Shown: positions 16,321 through 25,115 of the stretch, in pieces
Layout of the letters: each line of letters opens with the position of its first letter
Position numbering within the stretch: position 1 is the stretch's first letter
Source: DASVRZ01 sp038228695
Lineage (GTDB): Bacteria; Verrucomicrobiota; Verrucomicrobiia; Chthoniobacterales; DASVRZ01
Assembly (NCBI GenBank): GCA_038228695.1
Contig: JBBRPA010000004.1
Location: forward strand, 1 to 64,000
Direction: 5' to 3'
Length of the DNA: 64,000 nucleotides
The notes under the pieces: generated by a model
Database searches by the model: none
Seen by the model: only the letters and a program-made list of their open reading frames with translations
Told to the model about the DNA's origin: nothing
Made by a program: the position numbers and the translations under genes

Positions 16321-17787
16321 CTATTCTTCGGCGTCGCGGGCGCGGCTCTCGAAACGGGTGAATTCTTTGATGAAGGTGAGTGGGACGTCGCCCACGGGGC
16401 CGTTCCGCTGTTTGGCGATGATCAGTTCGGCCTTGCCGGATTTCTCTTTTTTGTCGTCCTCGCCATCGGCGTAATACTCGCTGCGCATGAGGAGGCAAAC
16501 AACGTCTGCATCCTGCTCGATGGAGCCGGATTCGCGCAGATCGCTCAGCATGGGTTTGTTGCCCTTACGCTTTTCCGATTCGCGGTTGAGCTGCGCAAGC
16601 ACGACGACGGGAATGTTGAGCTCTTTAGCGAGGGCTTTTAGACCGTTGGAAATTTCAGAGATTTCGATTTGTCGGTTGTCCTGCGCACGACGGCTGTTGG
16701 AGCGCAGGAGCTGGAGATAATCGATCACGATCAACTGGATGCCGTGTTTCGCGTGGAGCCGACGGGATTTTGCGGCGAGCTCATTGATCGAGAGGCTGGA
16801 GCTGTCATCAATGAACATTTGGCATTTCGAGAGCTTCGAGCCTGCGTCGGTGATCGCGGGAAAATCTCGTTGATTGAGAAAACCTTCGCGCATTTTTCGG
16901 AGATTGACGCGGGCGATCGATCCGATCAGGCGTTGGGTGAGCTGGGCGCTGCTCATTTCCAGACTGAAAATGGCGACCGCTTTGTTTTCGTTGAGCGCGA
17001 CGTGCTCCGCAATGTTCATGGCGAATGCTGTCTTGCCCATGCTCGGGCGTGCGGCGACGACGATCATTTCCGAGCCGTGCAGACCGTCGGTCATCCGGTC
17101 GATCTCGGCGAAACCGGTCGAAAGTCCAGTGATCGCGCCTTTGCTGTTGTAGAGATGTTCGATCGAGGCGAGGGCGTCGATGACGTGATCCTCCATGCTG
17201 CTGATCGTCTTCTTCACACGTTCCTCGTTGATCGCGAGAACCTTTTGCTCCACCTCGTCGAGCAGCATAGCGACCTCGCCCTGATCCTCGTAAGAACGAC
17301 GGACGCATTCCGTGCACGTGTGGATGATCTGCCTCAGGATGTGTTTCTCCCGGACGATGTCGAGGTAGTAGGAAACGTTGGCCGCAGTGGGAACGAAATC
17401 GAAAAGCCGGTTGAGAAACGGAACGCCGCCGATCTGGTCGAGTTGGGTCCGGTCCCGCAAATGTTGGGTGATCGAAATCGCATCGATCTCCACGCTGCGC
17501 TTTTGCAGATCGATCAGCAGTTCGAAGATCGTTCGATGGGCGGGAATGTGGAAATGGTCCGACGAAATGCGGATCTGGCACTCGTCGAGAACTTCCCGCG
17601 GATTCAGGTAAATCGAGCAGAGCACTCCCAGCTCCGCGTCGAGGCTATGCGGAATGGGCCGGTGAGTATCCGGTAAATAACCGTCGATTTTTTGTGAATA
17701 ACTTCCGCCTCCGCTCTTTGCGGGTCCCTTCGCTTTTTTTGCGGCGGGATTCTCAGCTACCGTGGCGGCTGATGAATCGTCGGGCAT
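16321..17787 (-). CDS. dnaB: Replicative DNA helicase DnaB
   Basis: A 488-residue hexameric helicase that unwinds DNA at the fork. It has an N-terminal DnaB domain (PHSLDAELGVLCSI at about 47-60) and a RecA-like motor with Walker A ARPSMGKTAFAMN near 240, Walker B LIVIDYLQLL and the DLRESGSIEQDADV arginine-finger/H4 region. A Lys/Ala-rich N-terminal extension of about 40 residues precedes the core. No intein is present. It lies 14 bases downstream of rplI on the same strand, a widely conserved bacterial arrangement. Confidence 0.97.
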   Translation of the reverse strand: MPDDSSAATVAENPAAKKAKGPAKSGGGSYSQKIDGYLPDTHRPIPHSLDAELGVLCSIYLNPREVLDECQIRISSDHFHIPAHRTIFELLIDLQKRSVEIDAISITQHLRDRTQLDQIGGVPFLNRLFDFVPTAANVSYYLDIVREKHILRQIIHTCTECVRRSYEDQGEVAMLLDEVEQKVLAINEERVKKTISSMEDHVIDALASIEHLYNSKGAITGLSTGFAEIDRMTDGLHGSEMIVVAARPSMGKTAFAMNIAEHVALNENKAVAIFSLEMSSAQLTQRLIGSIARVNLRKMREGFLNQRDFPAITDAGSKLSKCQMFIDDSSSLSINELAAKSRRLHAKHGIQLIVIDYLQLLRSNSRRAQDNRQIEISEISNGLKALAKELNIPVVVLAQLNRESEKRKGNKPMLSDLRESGSIEQDADVVCLLMRSEYYADGEDDKKEKSGKAELIIAKQRNGPVGDVPLTFIKEFTRFESRARDAEE

Positions 17788-17801
17788 CGCTCAATCCCGA
17801 C

Positions 17802-18335
17802 TCAGGCCTTGGGTTTGCGGACGTATTTCTTTTTCGGACCATCTTCATCCGAAGCCTCGGAAATCGCCGGAGCGGGTGGCACGGGAGCGGTGATGGTGAG
17901 TTTCAACTTGGCTACGACGTCGTGGTGCAGCTTCACAAGGACTTCGATGTCGCCGGTTTCTTTGATCGGGCGCTCGAGTTGGATGCGGTGACGGTCCACT
18001 TCTTGGCCGAGTTCCGCGAGAAGGCGGTCGGCGAGATCTTTGGCGGTGACGGATCCGAAAGCTTTGCCGGTTGCGCCGGTTTCGAGCAGGAAATTCAGGC
18101 GCAGTTTGCTGATGCGGCGGCCGAGGTCCTCGGCTTCGTTCAGTTCGCGGGCTTCGCGCTCGGCGCGTTTCGCCTTCAGATTATTGATCTGGCGTAGCGT
18201 AGTCTTGGTTACCTCATAGGCTTTGCCCTGTGGCAGGAGGAAATTGCGGGCGTAACCGCGCTTGACCTTGACGATGTCGGCCTCGGCTCCGAGGTGCTGG
18301 ATGTTTTCTTTGAGAATGACTTCGGTGACAGGCAT
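17802..18335 (-). CDS. rplI: 50S ribosomal protein L9
   Basis: From ATG 18335 (MPVTEVILKENIQHLG) it has 177 residues, longer than the usual ~150. The N-terminal RNA-binding domain contains GYARNFLLPQGKA, the L9 signature, followed by the long connecting helix and the C-terminal domain. The extra length is a Pro/Ala/acidic/Lys-rich tail from about residue 150. The longer upstream frame to 18419 lacks family similarity. It is the first gene of the rplI-dnaB pair. Confidence 0.95.
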   Translation of the reverse strand: MPVTEVILKENIQHLGAEADIVKVKRGYARNFLLPQGKAYEVTKTTLRQINNLKAKRAEREARELNEAEDLGRRISKLRLNFLLETGATGKAFGSVTAKDLADRLLAELGQEVDRHRIQLERPIKETGDIEVLVKLHHDVVAKLKLTITAPVPPAPAISEASDEDGPKKKYVRKPKA

Positions 18336-18497
18336 GGCGTGTGAGTGTTTAAGGCTGCTGGAATGAAAAAGGGACGGAGATATAGCCCTCCTTGTCGATG
18401 CTGTCAACGCGCTTTCCATTCGCTCCTAGAAAAGCAAACACCGCTTGAATCGATCCCATACAGGCAATAAGTTCCGCTTCCCGCCGAACGACCACTT

Positions 18498-20219
18498 ATG
18501 AGCACCGAAACCCTGACCAGCAAACCTCCTGTCGTTAACGAAACCATCAAAATCGCCTCCAATCTCCTGCGCGGCACCATCGCGCAAGACTTGGCCGACA
18601 CGACCACGGGCAATATTTCCGACGACAACGGTCAACTCACGAAATTCCACGGCATCTACATGCAGGACGACCGGGATTTGCGGAACGCGCTGAAAAAAGC
18701 GGGCCAAGAAAAAGCCTTCGCCTTCATGCTCCGCGTCCGTCTGCCCGGTGGACGCGCCACCCCCGCGCAATGGATCGCCCTCGATAGTCTCGCCGGGGAC
18801 ATCGCCTCACCCTCGCTGCGGCTGACCACCCGCCAAACTTTCCAATTTCACGGTATCCTCAAAGGAAATGCCAAGGCCCTCATCAAGCGGATGCACAAGG
18901 TTTTGCTCGATTCCATCGCGGCTTGCGGCGACGTCAACCGCAACGTCATGGCCCCGCCGAACCCCGAATACAGCGGCGTCTCGCGCCAAGTCTATGACCA
19001 AGCCGTCGCCTGGAGCGAGTTCGCCCTGCCGAAAACTCACGCCTATCACGAAATCTGGCTCGACGAGGAAATGGTCGCCGGTGGTGAAGCCGAGCCGATG
19101 TATGGCGAGACGTATCTGCCCCGCAAATTCAAGACCGCCTTCGTTCTTCCGCCTTCAAACGACGTGGACATCTTCTCCCAAGACCTCGGCTTCATCGCCA
19201 TCGTCGGCGGTGACACTGGTGGCGAAGTCATCGGTTACAACGTCACCGTCGGCGGCGGACTCGGCATGAACCACGGCAACGCCGAAACCTTCCCGCGCCT
19301 CGCCGATGTCCTCGGTTTCATCACCCCCGATTTGGTCAATAAAGTCGGCGAAGCCGTCCTCACCACCCAGCGCGACCATGGCGATCGCACCAACCGCAAA
19401 CACGCCCGCCTCAAATACACCATCCAAGATCGCGGCATCGAGTGGTTCAAAGGCGAAGTCGAAAAACGCAGCGGCATCACCTTCGGACCCGCCCGCGAAT
19501 TCCACTTCACCACCATCGAAGACCCGCACGGTTGGCACGAATGCGCCGACGGAACCTGGTTCTACGGACTCCACATTTTGAGCGGACGCATCAAAGACGT
19601 GCCCGGTTGGTCGATGAAAACCGCCCTCCGCGAGATCGCCGAAATTCACACCGGAGATTTCCGCCTCACCCCGTCGCAAAACCTCAGCATCTCTGGCGTC
19701 ACCGCTGCGAACAAACCCGCCATCGACGCCATTCTCGCTAGGCACGGACTCGCCAGCGAAAACAACCGCACCGGGATGCGCCTCAACGCCCTTTCCTGCG
19801 TCGCCCTCCCGACTTGCGGCTTGGCCCTTGCCGAAAGCGAGCGCATTTTGCCCCAACTCTTGGAGAAATTTGAAACCGTCCTCGACGAAGCCGGCCTGCG
19901 CGACGACGCCATCAGCCTCCGCGTTACGGGTTGCCCAAATGGCTGCGCCCGCCCGTACCTCGCCGAAATCGGTCTCGTCGGACGCGCTCCGAACAAATAC
20001 GCCCTCTACCTCGGCGCGAAATACAACGGCACCCGGCTCAACCGGCTCGCTTCCCCGAGCGTGACCCTCGACGACGCCGTGACCCTGCTGACCCCGATCA
20101 TCAAACGCTACGCCCTCGAACGCGAACCTAGCGAAGGCTTCGGCGACTTCTGCGACCGCGCCGTCCTCCCGGCAGACGCCACCTTCCACAGTGTCGGCAC
20201 GCAACTCGCCGCGGCGTAA
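18498..20219 (+). CDS. cysI: Assimilatory sulfite reductase hemoprotein
   Basis: A 573-residue enzyme of the siroheme/[4Fe-4S] nitrite and sulfite reductase family that reduces sulfite to sulfide in cysteine synthesis. The cluster and siroheme ligands are visible as CVALPTC (Cys434, Cys440) and CPNGC (Cys479, Cys483). N-terminal NiSiR half-domains begin with KFHGIYMQDDRD and the LRLTTRQTFQFHGI segment. Overall it is CysI-like; ferredoxin-linked Sir is the alternative, since no cysJ flavoprotein is nearby. Its last 150 bases have a partial copy at 25537-25689. A weak hairpin at about 20226-20240 follows. Confidence 0.9.
   Translation: MSTETLTSKPPVVNETIKIASNLLRGTIAQDLADTTTGNISDDNGQLTKFHGIYMQDDRDLRNALKKAGQEKAFAFMLRVRLPGGRATPAQWIALDSLAGDIASPSLRLTTRQTFQFHGILKGNAKALIKRMHKVLLDSIAACGDVNRNVMAPPNPEYSGVSRQVYDQAVAWSEFALPKTHAYHEIWLDEEMVAGGEAEPMYGETYLPRKFKTAFVLPPSNDVDIFSQDLGFIAIVGGDTGGEVIGYNVTVGGGLGMNHGNAETFPRLADVLGFITPDLVNKVGEAVLTTQRDHGDRTNRKHARLKYTIQDRGIEWFKGEVEKRSGITFGPAREFHFTTIEDPHGWHECADGTWFYGLHILSGRIKDVPGWSMKTALREIAEIHTGDFRLTPSQNLSISGVTAANKPAIDAILARHGLASENNRTGMRLNALSCVALPTCGLALAESERILPQLLEKFETVLDEAGLRDDAISLRVTGCPNGCARPYLAEIGLVGRAPNKYALYLGAKYNGTRLNRLASPSVTLDDAVTLLTPIIKRYALEREPSEGFGDFCDRAVLPADATFHSVGTQLAAA
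20067..20162 (+). repeat. 96-base exact direct repeat, copy 1 (in cysI)
   Basis: Bases 20067-20162 in the 3' end of cysI are identical to 25537-25632 over all 96 positions. After that the two diverge to roughly 85% over the next 40 bases. Both copies have the same orientation and lie 5,470 bases apart, bracketing the accessory genes. Confidence 0.95.
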
Positions 20220-20353
20220 ATTCCACGAACCGACCACGGTTTTTCGCAAAACGCAGCCATTCTACGCTGGGTTCGCAGATTTACATGTTCCGCAGAAACT
20301 CCTATGGATTAATGGTGCCCGAGTCAATCAGCATCCCGTTGCCCCAGACTGTT

Positions 20354-21148
20354 ATGGAATTGCATCACGGCGATTGCATCGGGGGGGAATGGACCGACTC
20401 GCCGCCGAATCCATCGACGTCGTAGTGACCTCCCCGCCGTATAACCTCGGCGTCAAATATGCGACTTATAAAAACGACCGAGATTGAAGCGATTATCTCG
20501 CCTGGTCTTGGGAATGGGCTGGACAGATCAAACGCGTCTTAAAAGCGGACGGTTCCTTTTTTCTCAACGTTGGCAGTTCTCCGTCCCATCCCTTTTTACC
20601 GCATGAACTCGCTATTGCCTTCGGTCGCGATTTGTTCCGATTGCAAAATACGTTTCATTGGATCAAGGCCATCTCTTTGGAAAATGAAGCGGGAGACATT
20701 CTCTCTCGGGGCCACTTTAAGCCAATCTCGTCGCATCGTTTCGTTAACGATTGCCAGGAATATATCTTCCATTTTACCAAAACCGGACAAGTGCCGATTC
20801 AGCGTCTAGCCATCGGAGTTCCGTATGCCGACAAAAGCAACATTAGTCGTTGGGGACACACTGCGGGGCAAGATCTTCGCTGCCGCGGTAATACGTGGTT
20901 TATTCCCTACAAAACGATTCGGAACCGAAGCCAAGAACGCCCACACCCGGCCAGTTTCCCGCCCGAGCTGGCTCTCCAATGCTTCAAACTCCATGGGTTA
21001 TCGGCCACGTTAACGGCCCTCGATCCGTTTGTCGGAATCGGAAATTCCGCTCTCGCAGCCCAACATACCCGCGCGGCAAAAATTCATCGGGTTTGAGATC
21101 GATCCCGCATACCTGGCGGTTGCGATCGACAAAACTTCCGCGGGCTAG
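20354..21148 (+). pseudogene. Broken DNA adenine/cytosine-N4 methyltransferase
   Basis: A beta-class DNA methyltransferase in pieces. Frame 2 from ATG 20354 reads MELHHGDCIGG, then a run of seven G (20381-20387) shifts to frame 1: MDRLAAESIDVVVTSPPYNL with the catalytic TSPPYN motif. TGA at 20485-20487 interrupts this frame, which then continues in phase through SDYLAWSWEWA, a target-recognition region and the SAM motif DPFVGIGNSALAAQ. An extra A near 21078-21082 shifts the end; the original tail, KFIGFEIDPAYLAVAI, is readable to TAG 21148. Three lesions indicate a dead gene. No restriction gene is adjacent. Confidence 0.88.
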
Positions 21149-21169
21149 GCGTTATAGCGCAGGGTCGCG

Positions 21170-21251
21170 AAGAAGAGGGACGCCGTTAGGGATATTCGCA
21201 CGTCGAAGTTCCTGCTTTCGCAAGCGCAACCTCCGCCGCGTCCCTCTGCTT
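21170..21251. repeat. Inverted repeat between two convergent gene ends
   Basis: Arms 21170-21183 and 21238-21251 pair at 13 of 14 positions around the core AGAGGGACGC. A small GCTT-TCGC-AAGC hairpin lies in the loop. It falls between the dead methyltransferase and the dioxygenase stop and may be a small palindromic element or a bidirectional terminator without a T-run. Confidence 0.5.
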
Positions 21252-21293
21252 AAGATCTCCAAGCCGTCGGAGAATCGAGTCTGCCAAAATTCT

Positions 21294-22274
21294 CTACTTC
21301 ACGTATTCCATGTTTTCCTTGGTCTTCCAATGGACGCAACCCCCATTTCCTGCAGACCGCACAAAGGCCTTGGCGATGTCTACCGTGCCGCGCTCCGAGT
21401 AGGGATCCACCCCCGCGACCATCACGATGTCGCGATAATCCGCCATCGCCATGCTGGTTTTTTCGTCCGGTCTTTGCCAAGGGAGAAACGATTCCGCACT
21501 CATGTAGTGATTCACCAAGGCACGGCGGAAGGCCCCTTCGCTGTGATTGGGCAGCGAGCGGTGCAAAGTGTAGCCATTGAAAAAAACTACTGACCCTTTT
21601 TTCACCTCGACTGGGACCTCATCCTTCTTGGTGTAAGGAAATCCTTGGGCTTCTTCAGCGCAGTCAAACCGTTTGTCCCCGTGCCACTCTTGTTTCCAGA
21701 GAATGCCGGGCTTGTGCGACCCGGGAATGATCCATAAACAGCCGTTTTCAATCGTGGCATCATCCAGCGCGATCCAAGCTCCGATCAACGATCGGTCGCG
21801 GGTGGGAATGTAATCCTCGTCCTGATGCCAGGCCTGCCCTGGTTTGCCAGAGGCTTTGATGAACAACATCGATTGCATGCACTTCACATTTGGGCTCACC
21901 GCCGAGGTCAGCACATCCACCACGTTTTTGTGGGACAAGACCTCTAACATCTGCGTGGAAAGCTTATGCGGGAAATGAATGCAAAGAGTCCGGCGCAAAA
22001 TATCGAGATTGGATTCATTGGCGGCGGCAGGTTCCAAGCCCGCGATACTCCCGGAATCGTTCCGGCACAAACGCGTGGCCTCATCATTCAGCTCATCCAC
22101 CTCTTCCTCCGTCAATGCATCCTCCAAAACCAAAAAGCCATTTTCCTGAAAAAATTTCGTCGCCTCAAACGTCATGGGAGGCTTAAACCAACCCGAAGGA
22201 CTGCCTTGCGCAGGCCAAGTCTGGAAAGGGCGGGCAACGGATGAAACAGGGGGTGTTAAAGTCATTGTATTCAT
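21294..22274 (-). CDS. Phytanoyl-CoA dioxygenase family protein
   Basis: A 326-residue Fe(II)/2-oxoglutarate oxygenase. The iron-binding facial triad is visible as WHQDEDY (HxD near residue 147) and TLHRSLPN (distal His near 235), with the 2OG-binding Arg expected shortly after in FRRALVNH. The family hydroxylates small molecules, lipids or natural-product intermediates; the substrate is unknown. Two ATGs are possible, at 22274 and 22265. It is transcribed away from the adjacent AraC-type regulator with a 36-base gap, so that regulator probably controls it. Confidence 0.88.
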   Translation of the reverse strand: MNTMTLTPPVSSVARPFQTWPAQGSPSGWFKPPMTFEATKFFQENGFLVLEDALTEEEVDELNDEATRLCRNDSGSIAGLEPAAANESNLDILRRTLCIHFPHKLSTQMLEVLSHKNVVDVLTSAVSPNVKCMQSMLFIKASGKPGQAWHQDEDYIPTRDRSLIGAWIALDDATIENGCLWIIPGSHKPGILWKQEWHGDKRFDCAEEAQGFPYTKKDEVPVEVKKGSVVFFNGYTLHRSLPNHSEGAFRRALVNHYMSAESFLPWQRPDEKTSMAMADYRDIVMVAGVDPYSERGTVDIAKAFVRSAGNGGCVHWKTKENMEYVK

Positions 22275-22310
22275 ATAGCATAACTCATATCACTTTTATT
22301 CCCCCTGAAA

Positions 22311-23126
22311 ATGGCTGAAACCACTCAAAACATATCCAGAAACATTATTGCGCAAGATTACGACGGCATTTGCTTTGGCGATGTCCTCTACAAACCCCGC
22401 GGACAATACGGTCCAGTCGTGCAACCAAACTACCAATTGGTGCTCATGATCGATGGCGGCGTGGACCTGCGGATTTCAGGGGAATGGCAGCGGGTTTCTT
22501 CTGGTCAGGTCGCCCTTTTGCGTCCCGGCCAACCGATTTTCCTGATGTTTGAGCGCGAGCAACCCACCCGGCATCAATGGTGCACGGCCCCCGCGTCGTC
22601 GCTAAGTTCTTCCTTGCAGACGCATTTGGAGCAGGCAGCGGGCAGCATCGCCATCCCAGAGACACTGCATACGATTATGCGGGTCGGCCTCCAGAACGCT
22701 AGTTCTCACCCCGAACTGCATCATTCGCTCCATCGTTCGCTGGCCGAGTCTGCCTTCCAGATATTTTGGATGGCTCAGCAGTCTGGCATTAAAAATCATT
22801 CTTCTGCCTCCGAATCCTTACTTCGAGTGCAACGCTTCATCCACGAGCATCACGCCGAGCCCATCACCCTTGCTGACCTCTCCAAGCGGGCTGCTCTTAG
22901 CCCGAATCATCTCATCCGTCTATTTCGGGAACACTTCTCGGAAACTCCGATGGATTTTCTTTGGCGCATTCGCGTCGAGAAAGGGGCTACCTGGCTCCGG
23001 GAGACGGGTCTGGGAGTGTCGGAAATCGCCTACCGGGCAGGGTTCCAAAATCCCTTCCATTTTTCACGTCGTTTCAAGCAACATTACGGAAAATCCCCCC
23101 GCACCTTTCGAGAAAGTGGAAATTGA
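22311..23126 (+). CDS. AraC-family transcriptional regulator
   Basis: A 271-residue regulator with an N-terminal cupin-like sensor (residues about 1-150, including SSGQVALLRPGQPIFLMF) and a C-terminal double helix-turn-helix: the first helix pair in TLADLSKRAALSPNHLIRLF, the second in VSEIAYRAGFQNPFHFSRRF. Such proteins sense a small ligand and switch adjacent genes. The divergent dioxygenase 36 bases away is the obvious target; TCATAT occurs twice in the gap (22271 and 22285) but one copy overlaps the dioxygenase start, so this is not called an operator. Confidence 0.93.
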   Translation: MAETTQNISRNIIAQDYDGICFGDVLYKPRGQYGPVVQPNYQLVLMIDGGVDLRISGEWQRVSSGQVALLRPGQPIFLMFEREQPTRHQWCTAPASSLSSSLQTHLEQAAGSIAIPETLHTIMRVGLQNASSHPELHHSLHRSLAESAFQIFWMAQQSGIKNHSSASESLLRVQRFIHEHHAEPITLADLSKRAALSPNHLIRLFREHFSETPMDFLWRIRVEKGATWLRETGLGVSEIAYRAGFQNPFHFSRRFKQHYGKSPRTFRESGN

Positions 23127-23199
23127 GGCCGATTGCCTCATTATTTTCTTCAAATAGCCCGCTTTTTTGTAGGAATTATTCCAATCCAAGCAGTCTGTT

Positions 23200-23505
23200 A
23201 TGCCTCACGTTAGAGTGTTAGTCAGACCCAAAAAGGGGCCTTCATCCTCCCCTCAAACGAGGCAAGCAAGGAGTAGCAAGTCAGCGAACCACTTCACTTT
23301 GGGAGCCGTTTTGGACGAACTGGAACGCACCTTGCCCAAATTGCGCGGTACCTTCCGCGAACAAACCACGGGCAAACGCCGCGCCTTTGTCCGCGATTTC
23401 GTCTGTCAGGAAGATTTTTCTCACGAAGCACTGGAAACCCTCTCCCACAACCCATAATCGAAGGCCGCGAACCTCATCATCGTCGGCGCGATGGCTGGCG
23501 GATGA
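23200..23505 (+). pseudogene. Fused remnant: BNR-protein start joined to MoaD-like end
   Basis: The first ~90 bases from ATG 23200 (MPHVRVLVRPKKG) match the start of the BNR-type gene at 26429 (MPHVRVLVGTKKGAF). The frame then runs into a MoaD/ThiS-like segment, FTLGAVLDELERTLPKL, then KRRAFVRDFVCQEDFSHE. TAA at 23455-23457 interrupts it, and the typical sulfur-carrier ending IVGAMAGG follows in the same phase up to TGA 23505. This is what remains if an internal deletion removed most of a BNR gene and the start of an adjacent moaD. It cannot work as a sulfur carrier without the terminal GG. Confidence 0.8.
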
Positions 23506-23582
23506 GGCGGAAAAAGCATCTCCGTTTCCCGTATGAAGAGACCACGCTTGAAAAAACCCCTCTTCCCGCCTAGATAGAAGCC

Positions 23583-23780
23583 ATGACTTTTCAGCGCATC
23601 ACCTCAGATTCACGACGCATGAATGGTCAACCCTGCATCCGTCAACTTCGGCTAACCGTGCGCCGCGTGCTGGAAGCGGTGGCAGCCTACCCAGACCGTA
23701 TGGAACTCCCGCGGGAATATCCCGAGCTTGAGGAAGAGGACATTCGCGAGGCACTGGCTTACGCGGCAGCTAAATATTAA
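23583..23780 (+). CDS. DUF433 antitoxin-like protein
   Basis: A 65-residue protein of the DUF433 family (GQPCIRQLRLTVRRVLEAVA, then a PELEEEDIREALAYAA helix). DUF433 proteins are thought to be antitoxins with a winged-helix fold and usually precede a DUF5615 PIN-like toxin. That toxin is absent: the next gene, 6 bases on, is HicB-like. It sits between two decayed MoaD-like fragments. Confidence 0.85.
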   Translation: MTFQRITSDSRRMNGQPCIRQLRLTVRRVLEAVAAYPDRMELPREYPELEEEDIREALAYAAAKY

Positions 23781-23786
23781 GCTGAA

Positions 23787-23993
23787 GTGCGCTACGAACT
23801 CATTATTTATTGGAGCGGGGCTGACGAAAGTTTCATCGTGGAAGTTCCCGAATTGGCAGGCTGCATGGCGGATGGTGCCAGCTACGAGGAAGCCGTGGCC
23901 AATGCACAAGTCGTCATTCAGGAATGGGTGGAAACAGCCCATGAATTAGGCCGTCCGATCCCAGAGCCGCGCGGCAAGCTAGCTTACGCTTAA
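23787..23993 (+). CDS. HicB-family antitoxin, orphan
   Basis: A 68-residue HicB-type protein starting at GTG 23787, six bases after DUF433. The RNase H-like HicB core is clear: SFIVEVPELAGCMADGASYEEAVANAQVVI. HicB neutralises the mRNA interferase HicA, but no HicA is found on either side, and the short form lacks a C-terminal DNA-binding domain. It may be an antitoxin remnant or work with a distant partner. The spacing implies co-transcription with DUF433. Confidence 0.88.
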   Translation: MRYELIIYWSGADESFIVEVPELAGCMADGASYEEAVANAQVVIQEWVETAHELGRPIPEPRGKLAYA

Positions 23994-24000
23994 CTAACAC

Positions 24001-24141
24001 CAATTCGTGAATGTAAGGGGCAAACGCCACGCCTACACCTGTCAGGAAAATTTCTTTCACCCCTTGGAAACTCCACTGCCGCAAGCCATTATCGAAGATC
24101 GCGAACCCCTCATGATCGTCGGCGCGATGGCTGGCGGGTAA
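24001..24141 (+). pseudogene. MoaD-like C-terminal fragment, second copy
   Basis: An open stretch without a start reads GKRHAYTCQENFFHPLETPL, then PQAIIEDREPLMIVGAMAGG and TAA. The Gly-Gly end and preceding hydrophobic residues are those of MoaD/ThiS-type beta-grasp sulfur carriers. It resembles the segment at about 23370-23505, with indels; the string GTCGGCGCGATGGCTGGCGG is shared. Together the two copies bracket DUF433-HicB. Not functional: the N-terminal half is missing. Confidence 0.78.
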
Positions 24142-24230
24142 ATTTTGAATAGAGTGTTGCGAGAATGGGAGGTCTTTTCTCGAAGCAGCACGATGCGATT
24201 TACATACGTCGGCGCGTTTCTCGCCAATCC

Positions 24231-25115
24231 CTAGCTCTCTTTCAGCCAAGAGATAATATCCGAACACGCGCGATCAATTAAATCGGGGCGGTCATAGAAG
24301 TTGGTTTGGAAATCCACGCCCTCTTCGTAGAAGCAAAACTTTTTCCGCTGAGTCGGAATCAGGTTAAAGACGTCCTTGGCGGACTGCGGGTTAGTTGATT
24401 TATTTGCGTGGATAATGAGCGAAGGCTTATCAAGCGCGCGAGCGTCGGGCGCGGATTCCAGTTGATAAATGAAGTAGTCGCTCATAACCGCATACCGATT
24501 TTGCCAACGACTAGTGATTTCCCAAGGCGAATACCATGCGTGTAATGCGGGATAGGGCAGCGCCGCGTCTTTTCTAACATCGTGAGTAATTGGCAGATAT
24601 TCAACCTCTCCATTTTGTTGATATTTTTCCAAAGCCAGCCGTCCTTGTTCGATTCTTTGTGCCTTGTAGCCGGATGCAGCCTCTAGGCTTGTGTCGTCGA
24701 AGTAGAAACCCGATACCCCGATGAATCCATCAATCGCCTGGCAGGTAGCGGCTGCCTTCAGAGAGTAAGCGCCCCCTTTGCAAATCCCAAGGGTTAAGAC
24801 TTGAGTGATGCCATCAAAGAGGCTGGAGGTCCGAATGAATTCGGCCAGTGCCTGAATATCCTCCACTTTTTTCGTCGGGTGCTCCAGTTGTCTCGGCGCT
24901 CCGTCGCTCAGCCCAAAATACCGGTGATCAAAAGTCACGGCATTGACCCCTAGTTCAGCAATTCTTTTTGCGTATTGATACGGAGCTTGCTCCTGGATTT
25001 GTCCGATGGCCGCAGTAATCGAAATGACAACGTTTGAAGGCGTCGTGGACCGAAAAAACTTACCGCGGCATAAAACGTCATCGACGGGGAACTCAAACAG
25101 GATTGGTGTCTTCAT
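24231..25115 (-). CDS. Alpha/beta hydrolase with Cys nucleophile elbow
   Basis: From ATG 25115 (MKTPILFEFPVDD) it has 294 residues with an alpha/beta-hydrolase fold. The nucleophile elbow reads LGICKGGAYS, i.e. G-x-C-x-G rather than G-x-S-x-G, as in dienelactone hydrolases; the oxyanion/cap region includes DHRYFGLSDG. A late Asp (PDARALDKPSLIIHANK) and no unambiguous catalytic His were placed. No signal peptide. The likely substrate is an ester, thioester or lactone. It is isolated among decayed genes and may be an acquired single-gene insert. Confidence 0.7.
   Translation of the reverse strand: MKTPILFEFPVDDVLCRGKFFRSTTPSNVVISITAAIGQIQEQAPYQYAKRIAELGVNAVTFDHRYFGLSDGAPRQLEHPTKKVEDIQALAEFIRTSSLFDGITQVLTLGICKGGAYSLKAAATCQAIDGFIGVSGFYFDDTSLEAASGYKAQRIEQGRLALEKYQQNGEVEYLPITHDVRKDAALPYPALHAWYSPWEITSRWQNRYAVMSDYFIYQLESAPDARALDKPSLIIHANKSTNPQSAKDVFNLIPTQRKKFCFYEEGVDFQTNFYDRPDLIDRACSDIISWLKES

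Noticed and set aside
16669..17676. 335-codon plus-strand frame
   Set aside because: Antisense to dnaB; no recognisable family.
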